NCBI RefSeq assembly: GCF_036320965.1
Contig: NC_092240.1
Location: forward strand, 7,421,001 to 7,485,000
Reading direction: 5' to 3'
From: Panulirus ornatus
Taxonomy: Eukaryota; Arthropoda; Malacostraca; Decapoda; Palinuridae
Length of the DNA stretch: 64,000 nucleotides
Position numbers and translations under genes: made by a program. Shown piece after piece: positions 46,327 through 57,525 of the stretch. The notes under the pieces are model-generated. The model was given only the letters and a program-made list of their open reading frames with translations, had not been told where the DNA came from and ran no database searches. Every line of letters begins with the position of its first letter. The first letter of the stretch is position 1.

Positions 46327-46567
46327 GAGGAGGAGGAGGAGGAGGAGGAGAAGGAGGAGGAGGAGGAGGAGGAGGAGGAGGATCATGCTGGCGAACGTTC
46401 GTGCTGGCTAAGGTTCATGCTGGAGAACGTTCGCACTGGCCAACGTTCGACGATGCTGGCAAACGTTCGTGCAAGCTAACGTTCGTGATGACTGAATAGT
46501 ATTCGTGCTGATTAACGTTCGTGCTGATTGACGTTCTTGATGGCCACCGTTCGTGCTGGCTAACGTT

Positions 46568-46643
<76 letters not shown>

Positions 46644-46644
46644 T
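46327..46644. repeat. (GGA)n, AACGTTCGTGCTGGC repeat and (GA)n
   Basis: (GGA)n at 46327-46383. At 46385-46569, about 10 diverged 16-20-bp units follow the pattern GCTGGCTAACGTTCGT with the palindrome AACGTT. (GA)n lies at 46568-46642. Confidence 0.85.
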
Positions 46645-46709
46645 GTTCAAGGAGACGATTATGTCACCCTGAGTGTGTATGTGTGTAGAGGGATGGTGTG
46701 TGGCGGGGT

Positions 46710-47010
46710 GTACAGTACACCCTACCACACACCACGCCCCACACACCTCACCACACACACACACACACACACACCACACCGCACCACACACACCACACAC
46801 TCCACATCACACACACCACACACTACACATCACACACACCACACACTCCACACACACACACACACCACACCGCACCACACACACCACAGACTCCACATCA
46901 CACACACCACACACTACACATCACACACACCACACACTCCACACACACACACACCACACGCTCTACATGCCACACGCTCTACATACCACACACTCCACAT
47001 CACACACTCC
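46710..47010. repeat. CA-rich minisatellite (CCACACACTCCACATCACA)
   Basis: Units such as ACCACACACTCCACATCACA in an irregular order, with one duplicated block of about 100 bp (near 46770 and 46865). His/Thr frames in all three plus frames are artefacts. Confidence 0.9.
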
Positions 47011-47169
47011 ACACATCACAGAGGTCAGTGTCCCAGGGGGGCGTGGGGCCGCACACACCACCCGCCCCCGCCTGGCACGGGGATAACTCATTTTAGCGCC
47101 ACACTGATTTCCAGCCAAATGAGTCAAAGGCGCCGACGAGACGCGCAATCAAGTGTGGGATGATGGTCC

Positions 47170-47380
47170 ATCAGGTGGCGGAGGGCCGCGGGGAGGGGCG
47201 CTGCTTGTGGTGGAGGGCCGCGGGAAGGGCGGTGCTGGTGGTGGTGGAGGGCCGTGAGGAGGGGGTGCTGGTGGTGGTGGTGGAGGGCCGTGAGGAAGGG
47301 GGTGCTGGTGGTGGTGGTGGAGGGCCGTGAGGAGGGGGTGCTGGTGGTGGTGGTGGAGGGCCGCGGGGGAAGGGAACTGC
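47170..47380. repeat. ~36-bp G-rich minisatellite (GTGGAGGGCCGTGAGGAGGG)
   Basis: About 6 units of GTGGAGGGCCGTGAGGAGGG plus GGTGCTGGTGGTGGTG. The array is G-rich on the plus strand. Confidence 0.92.
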
Positions 47381-48160
47381 TCGTGGAGGGTCGTGGAGGA
47401 CGGGCGCTGACGAGGCTCCCTCCCCGCCCTAAGGAGGGAGGAAGTGTTTTGAGTGGAGTGGTGAGGGAGTACGGAGGGCTGGGGCTTCGTGTGGGTGTTG
47501 GGGGAAGAAGAAGAGGAGCAATGCCCCCTCTCCATCGCCCCAGCCACCCCAGGCTGTCTGCACCTCTTGTGTTGATGATAATGTTAGCCCACGTGACGCC
47601 CCGGACTTCAACACCCCACTCAACATTTTACATCAACGCCTTATTCCAGGAAAACATTAAAGATAATATGGACGATCGGGGTGGAGCTATATACGCTGGC
47701 GTCTTTGTTACATACGCTGGTGTCTTTGTTACGCTGACCTACGCATGAGTGACCCCGTCTCCTGATTAGGTACAGGTTACTTACATCTCGCACTTCTCGC
47801 CGCCCTCGCTCCATGTCAACACCAGTCCAGCACACCTCGGCACGGATGTGTACACAAAGTACACATGTGGGTATGAACAGGTAGCTAGGAGGCTGGGAGG
47901 AGAGAGAGCAGGGTGCTCGAAGCCAGGGGGTCCTGGGAAGGGAGGGTACGAGACGAGCGAGGGCGCTCGAAGAAAGACCAGATCCTTATCAACTCATCTC
48001 GCTCTCACTGAGCGTAGCATATCACGGTAATCAGACACTGTGTTGTGAGGAGGGGAAAAAAAAGATGTAAGGAATCATACACCAGATTTTGATGTTGTTC
48101 GCTGAGACGGCACGGGCAAATGACGCTCTAATCAAGACCATCCCATTAACGCTATATATA
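47381..48160. other. Spacer, nothing recognised
   Basis: GC-rich then balanced DNA. ATACGCTGGCGTCTTTGTTAC is imperfectly repeated near 47690-47735. A short (TA)n lies at 48152-48172. No gene was seen. Confidence 0.5.
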
Positions 48161-48180
48161 TATATATATATATACACACA

Positions 48181-48285
48181 CTAGACTGAGCCAGGTGCGT
48201 ATTTTATCTAGCAATTCCAAAGGGTGGATGAACAGTTGGGTTGACTGTGGACCGACTGTCCCCCAAACATTGGACACCTAAAACC
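48181..48285 (-). mobile_element. tRNA-derived SINE, copy C (3' part)
   Basis: Minus strand: ACAGTCGGTCCACAGTCAAC, CCAACTGTTCATCCACCCTT and ACGCACCTGGCTCAGTCTAG, then (TA)n. It matches the 3' halves of copies A and B. The tRNA-like head is not recognisable. Confidence 0.55.
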
Positions 48286-48730
48286 TACCATAACGTGTCT
48301 CGTGTGTGTGTGTGTGTGTGTGTGGCTACTGACACCTGCTACTGGCGTCTGCTGGTCTTCGCCACGTCCCTCCCCAGCCAGCCACACAGGCCTCACGTAC
48401 GTTTTGCCCTGAGAACACCGCCTCGGAGACTCCTACCCTCTTGCTCTTCCTCCTCTTTCTCCTCCTCCTCCACCTCCTCCTCCTTCCTCCTCCTCCTCCT
48501 CCTCTTCCTCAAGGTTATTACCTCTATGTTCCCTCCCGACAGATTTTATTCTCTGAAATATTGTTTCCGTCTCTTATCCTGGAGGGGGAAGGTTCGACCA
48601 GACAGTCACCGCGGGAGAAGACGAGGAAGAACGCCACCTTTTTAGTCACGCCTTCAAGCCCCTCTGACAGGAGGCAGGTCGGCGTCCATTGTTCACACGA
48701 CGCGAAAAAAAAGAAGGAATAACTAAGACT
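48286..48730. other. Spacer with (GT)n and TCC tract
   Basis: (GT)n at 48303-48324; TCC-rich at 48440-48510. No gene was seen. Confidence 0.5.

Positions 48731-48811
<81 letters not shown>
48731..48811. repeat. (TA)n tract, 3' tail of LINE
   Basis: About 80 bp of TA, followed by an A/T-rich stretch and the LINE 3' terminus (antisense). Confidence 0.97.
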
Positions 48812-48815
<4 letters not shown>

Positions 48816-50263
48816 TTTTTTTTATTATACTTTGTCGCTGTCTCCCGCGTTTGCGAGGTAGCGCAAGGAAACAGACGAAAGAAATGGCCCAACCCACCCC
48901 CATACACATGTATATACATACGTCCACACACGCAAATATACATACCTACACAGCTTTCCATGGTTTACCCCAGACGCTTCACATGCCTTGATTCAATCCA
49001 CTGACAGCACGTCAACCCCGGTATACCACATCGCTCCAATTCACTCTATTCCTTGCCCTCCTTTCACCCTCCTTCATGTTCAGGCCCCGATCACACAAAA
49101 TCTTTTTCACTCCATCTTTCCACCTCCAATTTGGTCTCCCTCTTCTCCTCGTTCCCTCCACCTCCGACACATATATCATCTTGGTCAATCTTTCCTCACT
49201 CATTCTCTCCATGTGCCCAAACCACTTCAAAACACCCTCTTCTGCTCTCTCAACCACGCTCTTTTTATTTCCACACATCTCTCTTACCCTTACGTTACTC
49301 ACTCGATCAAACCACCTCACACCACACATTGTCCTCAAACATCTCATTTCCAGCACATCCATCCTCCTGCGCACAACTCTATGCATAGCCCACGCCTCGC
49401 AACCATACAACATTGTTGGAACCACTATTCCTTCAAACATACCCATTTTTGCTTTCCGAGATAATGTTCTCGACTTCCACACATTCTTCAAGGCCCCCAG
49501 AATTTTCGCCCCCTCCCCCACCCTATGATCCACTTCCGCTTCCATGGTTCCATCCGCTGCCAGATCCACTCCCAGATATCTAAAACACTTCACTTCCTCC
49601 AGTTTTTCTCCATTCAGACTCACCTCCCAATTGACTTGAACCTCAACCCTACTGTACCTAATAACCTTGCTCTTATTCACATTTACTCTTAACTTTCTTC
49701 TTCCACACACTTTACCAAACTCAGTCACCAGCTTCTGCAGTTTCTCACATGAATCAGCCACCAGCGCTGTATCATCAGCGAACAACAACTGACTCACTTC
49801 CCAAGCTCTCTCATCCCCAACAGACTTCATACTTGCCCCTCTTTCCAAAACTCTTGCATTTACCTCCCTAACAACCCCATCCATAAACAAATTAAACAAC
49901 CATGGAGACATCACACACCCCTGCCGCAAACCTACATTCACTGAGAACCAATCACTTTCCTCTCTTCCTACACGTACACATGCCTTACATCCTCGATAAA
50001 AACTTTTCACTGCTTCTAGCAACTTTCCTCCCACACCATATATTCTTAATACCTTCCACAGAGCATCTCTATCAACTCTATCATATGCCTTCTCCAGATC
50101 CATAAATGCTACATACAAATCCATTTGCTTTTCTAAGTATTTCTCACATACATTCTTCAAAGCAAACACCTGATCCACACATCCCCTATCACTTCTGAAA
50201 CCACACTGCTCTTCCCCAATCTGATGCTCTGTACATGCCTTCACCCTCTCAATCAATACCCTC

Positions 50264-50267
<4 letters not shown>
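48812..50267 (-). mobile_element. 5'-truncated RTE-like non-LTR retrotransposon
   Basis: The longest element in the window. Read on the minus strand it starts abruptly at a (TA)n tract inside the reverse transcriptase, runs through the stop at 49012-49014, and has a ~200-bp 3' untranslated region. It ends GCTACCTCGC...GCGGGAGACAGCGACAAAGT, then an A/T-rich stretch and (TA)n. The short 3' region and simple-repeat tail fit the RTE clade, which I infer rather than prove. The 5' half (endonuclease and first reverse transcriptase motifs) is missing. At least six other fragments of the family lie in this window. Confidence 0.85.
49012..50265 (-). CDS. Reverse transcriptase of RTE-like LINE, 5' truncated
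   Basis: In a full element this protein would nick target DNA and copy the element's RNA into it. The open frame is unbroken: it can be read from the (TA)n junction as GRVLIERV, and counting from the TTG at 50256 it is 414 codons. There is no genuine ATG start; the 5' end is a truncation. Visible motifs (residue numbers from the TTG): EEQCGFR (15-21), motif A VAFMDLEKAYDRV (49-61), motif B GLRQGCVMSPWLFNLFMD (109-126), catalytic FADD (159-162), NVNKSKV and FRYLGV (motifs D/E), then a thumb and a basic RRRGRPNWRWKDGV tail. All catalytic Asp residues are present. The endonuclease domain is absent, so the copy cannot move alone. The intact frame suggests a fairly recent insertion. Confidence 0.85.

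Positions 50268-50322
<55 letters not shown>
50268..50322. repeat. (TA)n tract between LINE 5' truncation and SINE 3' end
   Basis: About 55 bp of TA. It is the 3' tail of the SINE-like copy on the right and abuts the truncated 5' side of the LINE on the left. Confidence 0.97.
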
Positions 50323-50325
<3 letters not shown>

Positions 50326-50573
50326 CTTTTTTTATACATATTCGCCGTATCCCGCATGAGCGAGGTAGCGTTAAGAACAGAGGAGTGAGCCTTAGAGGGT
50401 AACCTCCTCACTTGGCCCACCTCTCCGTTCCATCTTTTGGAAAATTATAAACGGGAGGGGAGGATTTCCAGTCCCCTCCCCCTCCATCCTGCTCCCTCCC
50501 CCTTTTAGTCGCCTTCTACGACACGCAGGGAATACGTGGGAAGCATTTTTTCTCCCCTATCCCCAGGGATAAT
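50323..50573 (-). mobile_element. SINE-like element S, copy 3
   Basis: Minus strand starts ATTATCCCTGGGGATAGGGG and has GTCGTAGAAGGCGACTAAAA. It ends AACGCTACCTCGCTCATGCG, GGATACGGCGAATATGTATA, then A-rich and (TA)n. It carries a ~20-bp insertion of CTCC-rich DNA (plus strand) after the GGCGAC block compared with the other copies. (CA)n (50575-50612) follows its 5' end. Confidence 0.8.
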
Positions 50574-50574
50574 G

Positions 50575-50575
50575 A

Positions 50576-50612
<37 letters not shown>
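50575..50612. repeat. (CA)n tract
   Basis: About 18 CA units. Confidence 0.95.
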
Positions 50613-50613
<1 letters not shown>

Positions 50614-50838
50614 TCCACATATACCCGCCAACGAACGCCTTCCACAGTGGCGCAGGTCAGTCCTCCTTAGTGCTATGGTCTATTGTACCTCGAGGCTACG
50701 TAGCCTACCACGCCCTCTGGAGGAGTGGGTGTGTGGGTGTCTGTGTCTCTCCCTGGGCCCCGCGGGGTGTGATGAACCCAGAGTGTCGAGAGTCGAGTAC
50801 TGCGTCGCCAGGGTAGGTGGGAGGGACTCCCGTCTGCA

Positions 50839-50929
<91 letters not shown>

Positions 50930-50990
50930 TAGGAGGGATCCTACTTCGGGATTGGTTCAGTCTTGGTTCCTTGTCTGGGACTACTGTAGG

Positions 50991-51065
<75 letters not shown>

Positions 51066-51132
51066 GGGGTGATGTTGTGGCAGGATGTAAGATACTCTGA
51101 GCCTCCCTGGGGATAGCTGGGGGGGGGGTCTC

Positions 51133-51197
<65 letters not shown>
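50839..51197. repeat. (GA)n / (TC)n / (GA)n inverted microsatellites
   Basis: (GA)n at 50839-50927, (TC)n at 50993-51065 and (GA)n at 51134-51197, separated by about 65-70 bp each. Neighbouring tracts are reverse complements of one another. Confidence 0.97.
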
Positions 51198-51199
<2 letters not shown>

Positions 51200-51384
51200 C
51201 AGAGGGTAAGATATCATGGTTCGTTCCCTCCCTCTCTCCCTCCCTCCGTCTCTCTGGGGTTATCTTGGGGGGGGTCGGAGGGTCGAATGGAAAAGGTCCT
51301 ATTTTTCAGGGGGGCGACGGACCCATGCAGGACCAGCGGAGGAGCCGCCACAGGAGATACGAAACACATTACCTCAACGAGGGA

Positions 51385-51385
<1 letters not shown>

Positions 51386-51441
<56 letters not shown>
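51386..51441. repeat. (CA)n tract
   Basis: About 27 CA units. Confidence 0.97.
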
Positions 51442-51442
<1 letters not shown>

Positions 51443-52205
51443 CACGCCAACCAGGTCAAACGAACCATTTCAAACAACTGAAACAATGTCGTTCGTCGTT
51501 TTTACACCAAAAGAACGACAAAAACAACAACAGCAAAAACAACTTAAAAAAAGAGAGAGACAGAATATCTCACATGGAGTCAAAACTCATGACACCACAA
51601 ACAATTTCCGTAGTCAAAAAAAAAAAGAAAAGAAAAGAAAAAAAATATTTGCATTCTAGTTTCCGGATGGTACAAAAAAAAAAAAAACAATTGAGGTTTA
51701 AAATGGCATTAGAAATAGTTAATAAGCATTTGAAGACGTTCATTGTTCTAAACTATATACACCACATATGAGAAACAAAGTTCAAAGGTACGTGACAGAC
51801 ATGGTATTAACAGAACGTACCATGAAGTTAACTTGTTAGTTCAATGGTTAAGTTAACGAGTGGCATGGAAAGGTACACAGAGGAAGTCCAATACCGTGAG
51901 ACCCATCAACGGGTGACTTAACGAGGCTGTTTGCGGTAGTGGGAGCTGGGCGGGCTGGTTGGTTGGTTGGTGGCTGGTGACCTGTGACCCTTCAGTTACG
52001 TGGAAGGCACGGGTTCAGGCTTGAGGTCATGAAGGAAAGGGTGACGATGGTCGGTCAAGTTGATGATACATAGCGGTACGTGAGGGTGAGTGATGATGGG
52101 GGAGGGAAGGTAGTGTGTCTCCGGACGCTGGTTGACACACGATCACCGTCCATCTGTGACGGTACACAGGAGAAAACACCCAATCGCTATGATGAAGTAG
52201 AACAA
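51442..52205. other. Unique spacer with A-runs
   Basis: A-runs and AAAAG stretches at 51545-51690. Nothing else was recognised. Confidence 0.5.
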
Positions 52206-52213
52206 GAGAATAA

Positions 52214-52482
52214 ACAGAGACACAGACAGACAGACAGACAGACACATAGACACACAGACAGACAGACACACACACACACAGACACAGACACATAGACACA
52301 GACACACACACACACAGACACAGACATATAGACACACAGACAGACACACACACACACACACACACACATACACATAGACACATAGACACACACACACATA
52401 CAGACACATAGACACATAGACACACAGACACACATACACACACAGACACACACAGACACAGACACACACAGACACAGACACC
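52214..52482. repeat. Compound CA / CAGA / CATAGA array
   Basis: About 270 bp of ACACAGACAGAC, CACATAGACACA and (CA)n blocks. Similar in style to 33.8-34.25 kb but without that array's CTCATATACACAG anchor. Confidence 0.95.
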
Positions 52483-52626
52483 GTGCTGGTTATACCCAGG
52501 CCCAACACGGGGACCTACAACAGGAATCTTGTGTCGGAAGGAAGGAATAAAGATGATTAAAAGTAATCGAGGACGATCCCAAAGTGTGGATGAAGGTAAT
52601 CTTGTTAGAACCACGACACTCACCCC

Positions 52627-52627
<1 letters not shown>

Positions 52628-52673
<46 letters not shown>
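52628..52673. repeat. (CT)n tract
   Basis: About 22 CT units followed by a C-run. Confidence 0.95.
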
Positions 52674-52676
<3 letters not shown>

Positions 52677-53186
52677 CCCCCCCCCTCCCCCCCCAGGGCT
52701 GAGTCCCACCGCCCAAGACGACGACAACACATCACACGGCGCGTCGTGTTCCCCGGAGCAAGACCAGGTGAGGTTTGGGGGAGGGGGGGAAGAAGAAGGA
52801 GGAGGTGGATTCCAGCCCAGGACCCAAAATAATCCCAGGATAAACACACGCGTGTGTCTTTGTGATGGTGCGCGCACTTCCCTGTTTGTGAAGGCATAAT
52901 TCCATTAACAGCGCCGCCACATAACTCAAGATAATTGTGCTAATTTGGACGCGCAAGGTAGGCAATCAAGGGATGGACTTGAGGGGGGGAAGGGGAGGGG
53001 GAGGAGGAGAAGGAGGAGGGGAGGGGTGAACCCCTCTCCTCCTCCTCCTCCTCCTCAGCCTCGAGTGTGGTCTGTCGGCGTAACTCGAGGGAGGAGGAGG
53101 AGGAGGAGGGGATGGGTTCCCAGAGAGGGAGGGAGGGGCAAGACCCTCCTGCTCTGGCACTCCCATACTCACCACTGGCTTTGTGT

Positions 53187-53188
<2 letters not shown>
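52674..53188. other. GC-rich spacer with GGAGGA and TCCTCC runs
   Basis: GGAGGAGAAGG (52995-53030), (CTC)n (53034-53056) and (GGA)n (53090-53110). No gene was seen. Confidence 0.5.
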
Positions 53189-53189
<1 letters not shown>

Positions 53190-53270
<81 letters not shown>

Positions 53271-53318
53271 CCCCTGTGAGTAGAAGGAACCTTTCAGAAG
53301 AACGGCTGGCTCCTCGTC

Positions 53319-53363
<45 letters not shown>
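53190..53363. repeat. (GA)n and (GT)n tracts
   Basis: GA at 53190-53270 and GT at 53322-53362. Confidence 0.97.
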
Positions 53364-53998
53364 AGCTGGGTGGCGGCGCCAGGGCGCGCGTTCTTGAGAA
53401 CAATGACTGGAGATTAACCGAAGTCTTGGACGAAGTCTGTGGGGGTTTACAGCGATAGGCTGGCTAGCTAGCTGACTGGCTGGCTGGCTGGCGGGCGGGC
53501 GAGGGACCTCCGCCCTTCCCTCATGAAATACGATCAAAACACTAAAAAAAAAATTACCCCTCCATTCCAGATGACGTCACGCTGTGTTTATGTATGTCCA
53601 CCGGTCAGCAAGCGTGTAAGACATGAGTTACTGTATTGCTGGTCATGAGCGCACACTGGTTATCGTGCATGACATGAGTGTATTAGTCGTTAGCCAAAAT
53701 GCGCATGACGTGAATATGAGATCGTGACTACACCACGATGGCTGATGGTTGTTATAGATGGCGGGCGGGGTGGTGGGTGGGTGTTGAGTGTAAACTGACG
53801 TGAAGGGGGGAACATTGTTGCTGGATCTCTTCCCTAACCAGACTGTAGAGTCTGGCCATCTCTGGAAGACGGCCCCCCCAGGTCATCTGCTGGACGATGG
53901 ATTGTACACGAATCTATGAGGTTCCCGGACACCGAGCCACGAATCGGACGATGCGATGCAGGTAGGAACAGTAGTCTTGATCAATATATGCGATGGTC
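53364..53998. other. Unique spacer
   Basis: Short (CTGG)n near 53457-53490. Nothing else was recognised. Confidence 0.5.
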
Positions 53999-54000
53999 AC

Positions 54001-54500
54001 TCGAAGAAGAAGAAGAAGAAGAAGAAGAAGAAGAAGAAGAAGAAGGAGAAGATGAAGAAAAAGAAGATGAAGAAAAAGAAGACGAAAAGAAAGAAGATAG
54101 AGAAGAAGAAGAAGAAGAAGAAGAAGAAGAAAAAGGAGAAGAAGAAGAAGAAGAAGAAGAAGAAGAAGACGAAAAGAAAGAAGTTAGAGAAGAAGAAGTA
54201 GTAGTAGAAGAAGAAGAAGAAGAAGAAGAAGAAGAAGAAGAAGAAGAAGAAGAAGGAGAAGATGAAGAAAAAGAAGATGAAGAAAAAGAAGACGAAAAGA
54301 AAGAAGATAGAGAAGAAGAAGAAGAAGAAGAAGAAGAAGAAGAAGAAGAAGAAAAAGGAGAAGAAGAAGAAGAAGAAGAAGAAGAAGACGAAAAGAAAGA
54401 AGTTAGAGAAGAAGAAGTAGTAGTAGAAGAAGAAGAAGAAGAAGAAGAAGAAGAAGAAGAAGAAGAAGAAGAAGAAGAAGAAAGAAGAAGAAAGAAGCAG
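54001..54500. repeat. (GAA)n tract with ~215-bp higher-order duplication
   Basis: Purine-rich on the plus strand. GGAGAAGATGAAGAAAAAGA occurs at 54044 and 54254, and GTTAGAGAAGAAGAAGTAGT at 54183 and 54402, so a block of 210-219 bp is duplicated. The Glu/Lys frame at 53916-54533 is low-complexity and not called a gene. Confidence 0.95.
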
Positions 54501-56185
54501 GAGGACACGTGTCTTCGACAGACACATACCTAAGAAGACGATCTGGATCAACTAAAACATCAGAACGTGAGTTGGTCTGTGATGTTACTGGTCGCATAAC
54601 ATGGAGGCCTCACGTCACCACAACCCGGTTGAGGAAAGAACGAGTCTGGTGGGCAACGCTGCTTTCCATGATTCCAGGACGGGTCTTGAACTGATGGCCT
54701 GGAGCGTAATGAAAGGCGACCTGGATCGGGAAAGGCTGATGAATGGTTGGGTATTCCACCATCGTCCAGGGCCACGAAACACGACCTCGAACAAGGGGCG
54801 CCCGTGGCGAGTCTGCACCTCCCCTTCCTCCCTCAACCTGATAATAACCTTTCATAAATCACTATTTGATCATTAATAGTTTCGTACCCTCGCCCGAGAT
54901 TATGCTGATAATCTGGATCCATCAAGATCACTGGGAGTCAGACAAGCCAATCCAGAACCCACCTGCGTCTCCACCGTGCGTTACCGGACTCCGCCAGCAC
55001 CAGGCTGCACCGCAAGGGGTCACACTCCGTTACCGAGGCTGTGTCACTACGAAGGACAGCCCTGTCGAAGTACCGTACACTCCAAAGGAGTTTACATTTC
55101 CCTGCCACTGGCGGTAGCGCAGCCATGAGCTGTACAGGAACGTTTAGGAAAGTCCAGGGTATATTAAGACACCAGGACTCGCTCACATAAATTAGCCCTG
55201 GGGTCATTATGAATAATTAATACATACACCAGAACTCCTGATAATGGAAGCTGGAGTGAGTGAGTGAGTGAGTGAGTGAGTGAGGCAGTATGGTGAGTGC
55301 TTGCCTGGAACACCCCATGTATGGCAAGGGCCGCCCCCACCCCTCCTGCCCGTAGTCCGGCTCTCCTCCCCCAAACCCCAGTACAGGAAAATGGAATCCA
55401 GATGTTGACAATGATCCCCCCCCACAGATTTGGCATCGATTCCGCGACCAAATTACACGTGTGTTGGTCTCGGGTGAGCGGCGAGGGTCGGCACGGCTCG
55501 CGGGCTGGCTGGCTGGCTCCTGGTCGCGAGCTGCTGGTTGGCTGGCTGACTGACGGCTGCTGCCTCTGCAAAACCTCCTCTCTGACCCGTCCTCCTACCA
55601 CCACCACCACCACCATCACCTTCTGCAGCGTCGCCCTCGCCGTCGCCGCCGTCAGCAGATCAACTCGAAGTTCGACACACGAAGGTAACTAGAAACCTTT
55701 ATGCGTATTCTGAAGAGAAATTCGTGAGAGAGAGGGAGGAAAAAAAAGAAGGGAAAATGTGATGAAAATGAATAGGATCAAGAAAACAATTACCCGGCGC
55801 GAGGCGCGTTCCCCAGGGAGGTGTCTGGGAGGAGGGGAAGTTTGATGCCAGATTATCCAACCAGCCATGGCCCCCACGTAGCTCCTCTCTGGTTATCTCC
55901 CATTTGACTCAGTCGATCAGGCAGACGTTCATCAATGAATATGCTGAACCGCAGTGACTCGCCGGCGGTGTGGGAGGAAGGTCCTGAGGCAAACAGGAGG
56001 AGGGGCGGCGCCCTAGCGGTGTTACACCTCGCCCCGGGACGTCATCCTCGCTGGAGGAGAGGGAAAATAATGGGAGGAATCTTGGTCGCCGGTCGCGAGC
56101 GTCGATTCGAAGCAGCTCGGCGGAAAATGAGCTGCTGAATGTTCGTCCGTGAGGGGGATGAAAGAGGACCTCCACCACCAGGGCT
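54501..56185. other. Unique spacer
   Basis: (GTGA)n at 55254-55283 and (CCA)n near 55598-55618. Frames of 60-150 codons show no recognisable family on either strand. Some 54.6-54.9 kb frames are not low-complexity but overlap one another in several frames. Confidence 0.4.
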
Positions 56186-56194
56186 GCCTGCCCA

Positions 56195-56645
56195 AGTCCT
56201 CTCGTCACTGGCCCTGTACAGCCCTAGTGCCCTCTTACCCCGCTGCCCTACACAGCCCTCTCCTCGCTGCCCTAAACAGCCCCCTTTTCCTACTGCACAT
56301 AACAGCCCTCCTGCCTCCATCTTGTTGCCCTACATAGCCCTCAAATCCTCTCCCCTCAGCCCTAAACAGCCCTCCAGTCCCTTATCAGGTGCTGAATTCA
56401 AGCCCCCTCCCCGCTGGACGACACACAGCCCTCCAGCCCTTTCCTGGCTGTCCCATTCAGCCATCCTGCCCCTTCCCGCGGCCCTTCCGTTCCTCCTCGC
56501 TGCCTTACACAGCCCTCAAGCCCTTACTCCCTCTTCCTTAAACAGCCCTATTGCGCCCTTTCCGCAGCCCTCCAGCCCGTTTCCCGCTGCCTCAAACAGC
56601 CCTCAAACCCTCTCCCCGCTGTCCTACACAGCCCTCTAGCCCTCC
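56195..56645. repeat. Degenerate ACAGCCCTC minisatellite
   Basis: ACAGCCCTC or AACAGCCCTC with CCCCGCTGCC recurs about every 25-45 bp, around 14 times. The 166-codon Pro/Ser/Leu frame follows from this. Confidence 0.85.
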
Positions 56646-56837
56646 ACCTCTTGGTTGACATGCACTACCTGCCGTCGTCTGGGCCGGCCTTTGATAGATA
56701 TCTGGAAGTCATGAAGATTAAAGAGCCACAATGATAGATAGTTCATCTGCAGTGAACCAGTAGTTTAGTGGGACGATTTACGCTGACTTATGTTGGCTTT
56801 TGTGCGTCCGCTGCGGGCGAGGGGGGGGGGGGGGGAG

Positions 56838-57525
56838 CCACCAGTGAGGGTGCTGGGGTGTTGTCAGCCACCAGTGGTGGTGGGGTGGTGCTGGGGAGGA
56901 AGTTAACCATCAGTGGTGGTGGTGCTGGGGAGGAAGTCAGCCACCAGTGGTGGTAGTGCTGGGGAGGAAGTCAACCACCAGTGGTGGTAGTGCTGGGGAG
57001 GAAGTCAGCCACCAGTGGTGGTAGTGCTGGGGAGGAAGTCAACCACCAGTGGTGGTAGTGCTGGGGAGGAAGTCAACCACCAGTGGTGGTGCTGCTGGGG
57101 AGGAAGTTAACCATCAGTGGTGCTGGTGGTGCTGGGGAGGAAGTCAACCACCAGTGGGGGTGCTGCTAGGGAGGAAGTCAACCACCAGTGGTGCTGGTGG
57201 TGCTGGGGAGGAAGTTAACCATCAGTGGTGTTGGTGCTGGGGAGGAAGTCAACCACCAGTGGTGGTAGTGCTGGGGAGGAAGTCAACCACCAGTGGTGGT
57301 GCTGGGGAGGAAGTTAACCATCAGTGGTGCTGGTGGTGCTGCTAGGGAGGAAGTCAACCACCAGTGGGGGTGCTGGGGAGGAAGTCAGCCACCAGTGGTG
57401 GTGCTGCTAGGGAGGAAGTTAACCATCAGTGGTGCTGGTGGTGCTGGGGAGGAAGTCAGCCACTAGTGGTAAGGAGGAAGTCAGCCACCAGTGGTGGTCG
57501 TGCTAGCTGGGGAGGAAGCCAACCA
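56838..57525. repeat. ~34-bp minisatellite with hairpin core
   Basis: About 20 units of GGGGAGGAAGTCAACCACCA plus GTGGTGGTAGTGCT. The regular period is 34 bp; others are longer or shorter by GGT/GCT triplets. ACCACC-AGT-GGTGGT in many units is a perfect inverted repeat with a 3-nt loop. ATCAGTGG replaces it in others. Confidence 0.95.

Noticed and set aside
49053..49528. Plus-strand frames (111 to 158 codons) opposite the LINE
   Set aside because: Shadows of the minus-strand reverse transcriptase.
53916..54533. Glu-rich protein frame
   Set aside because: Translation of a (GAA)n tract; other strands and frames are equally open (poly-Ser, poly-Phe, poly-Lys).
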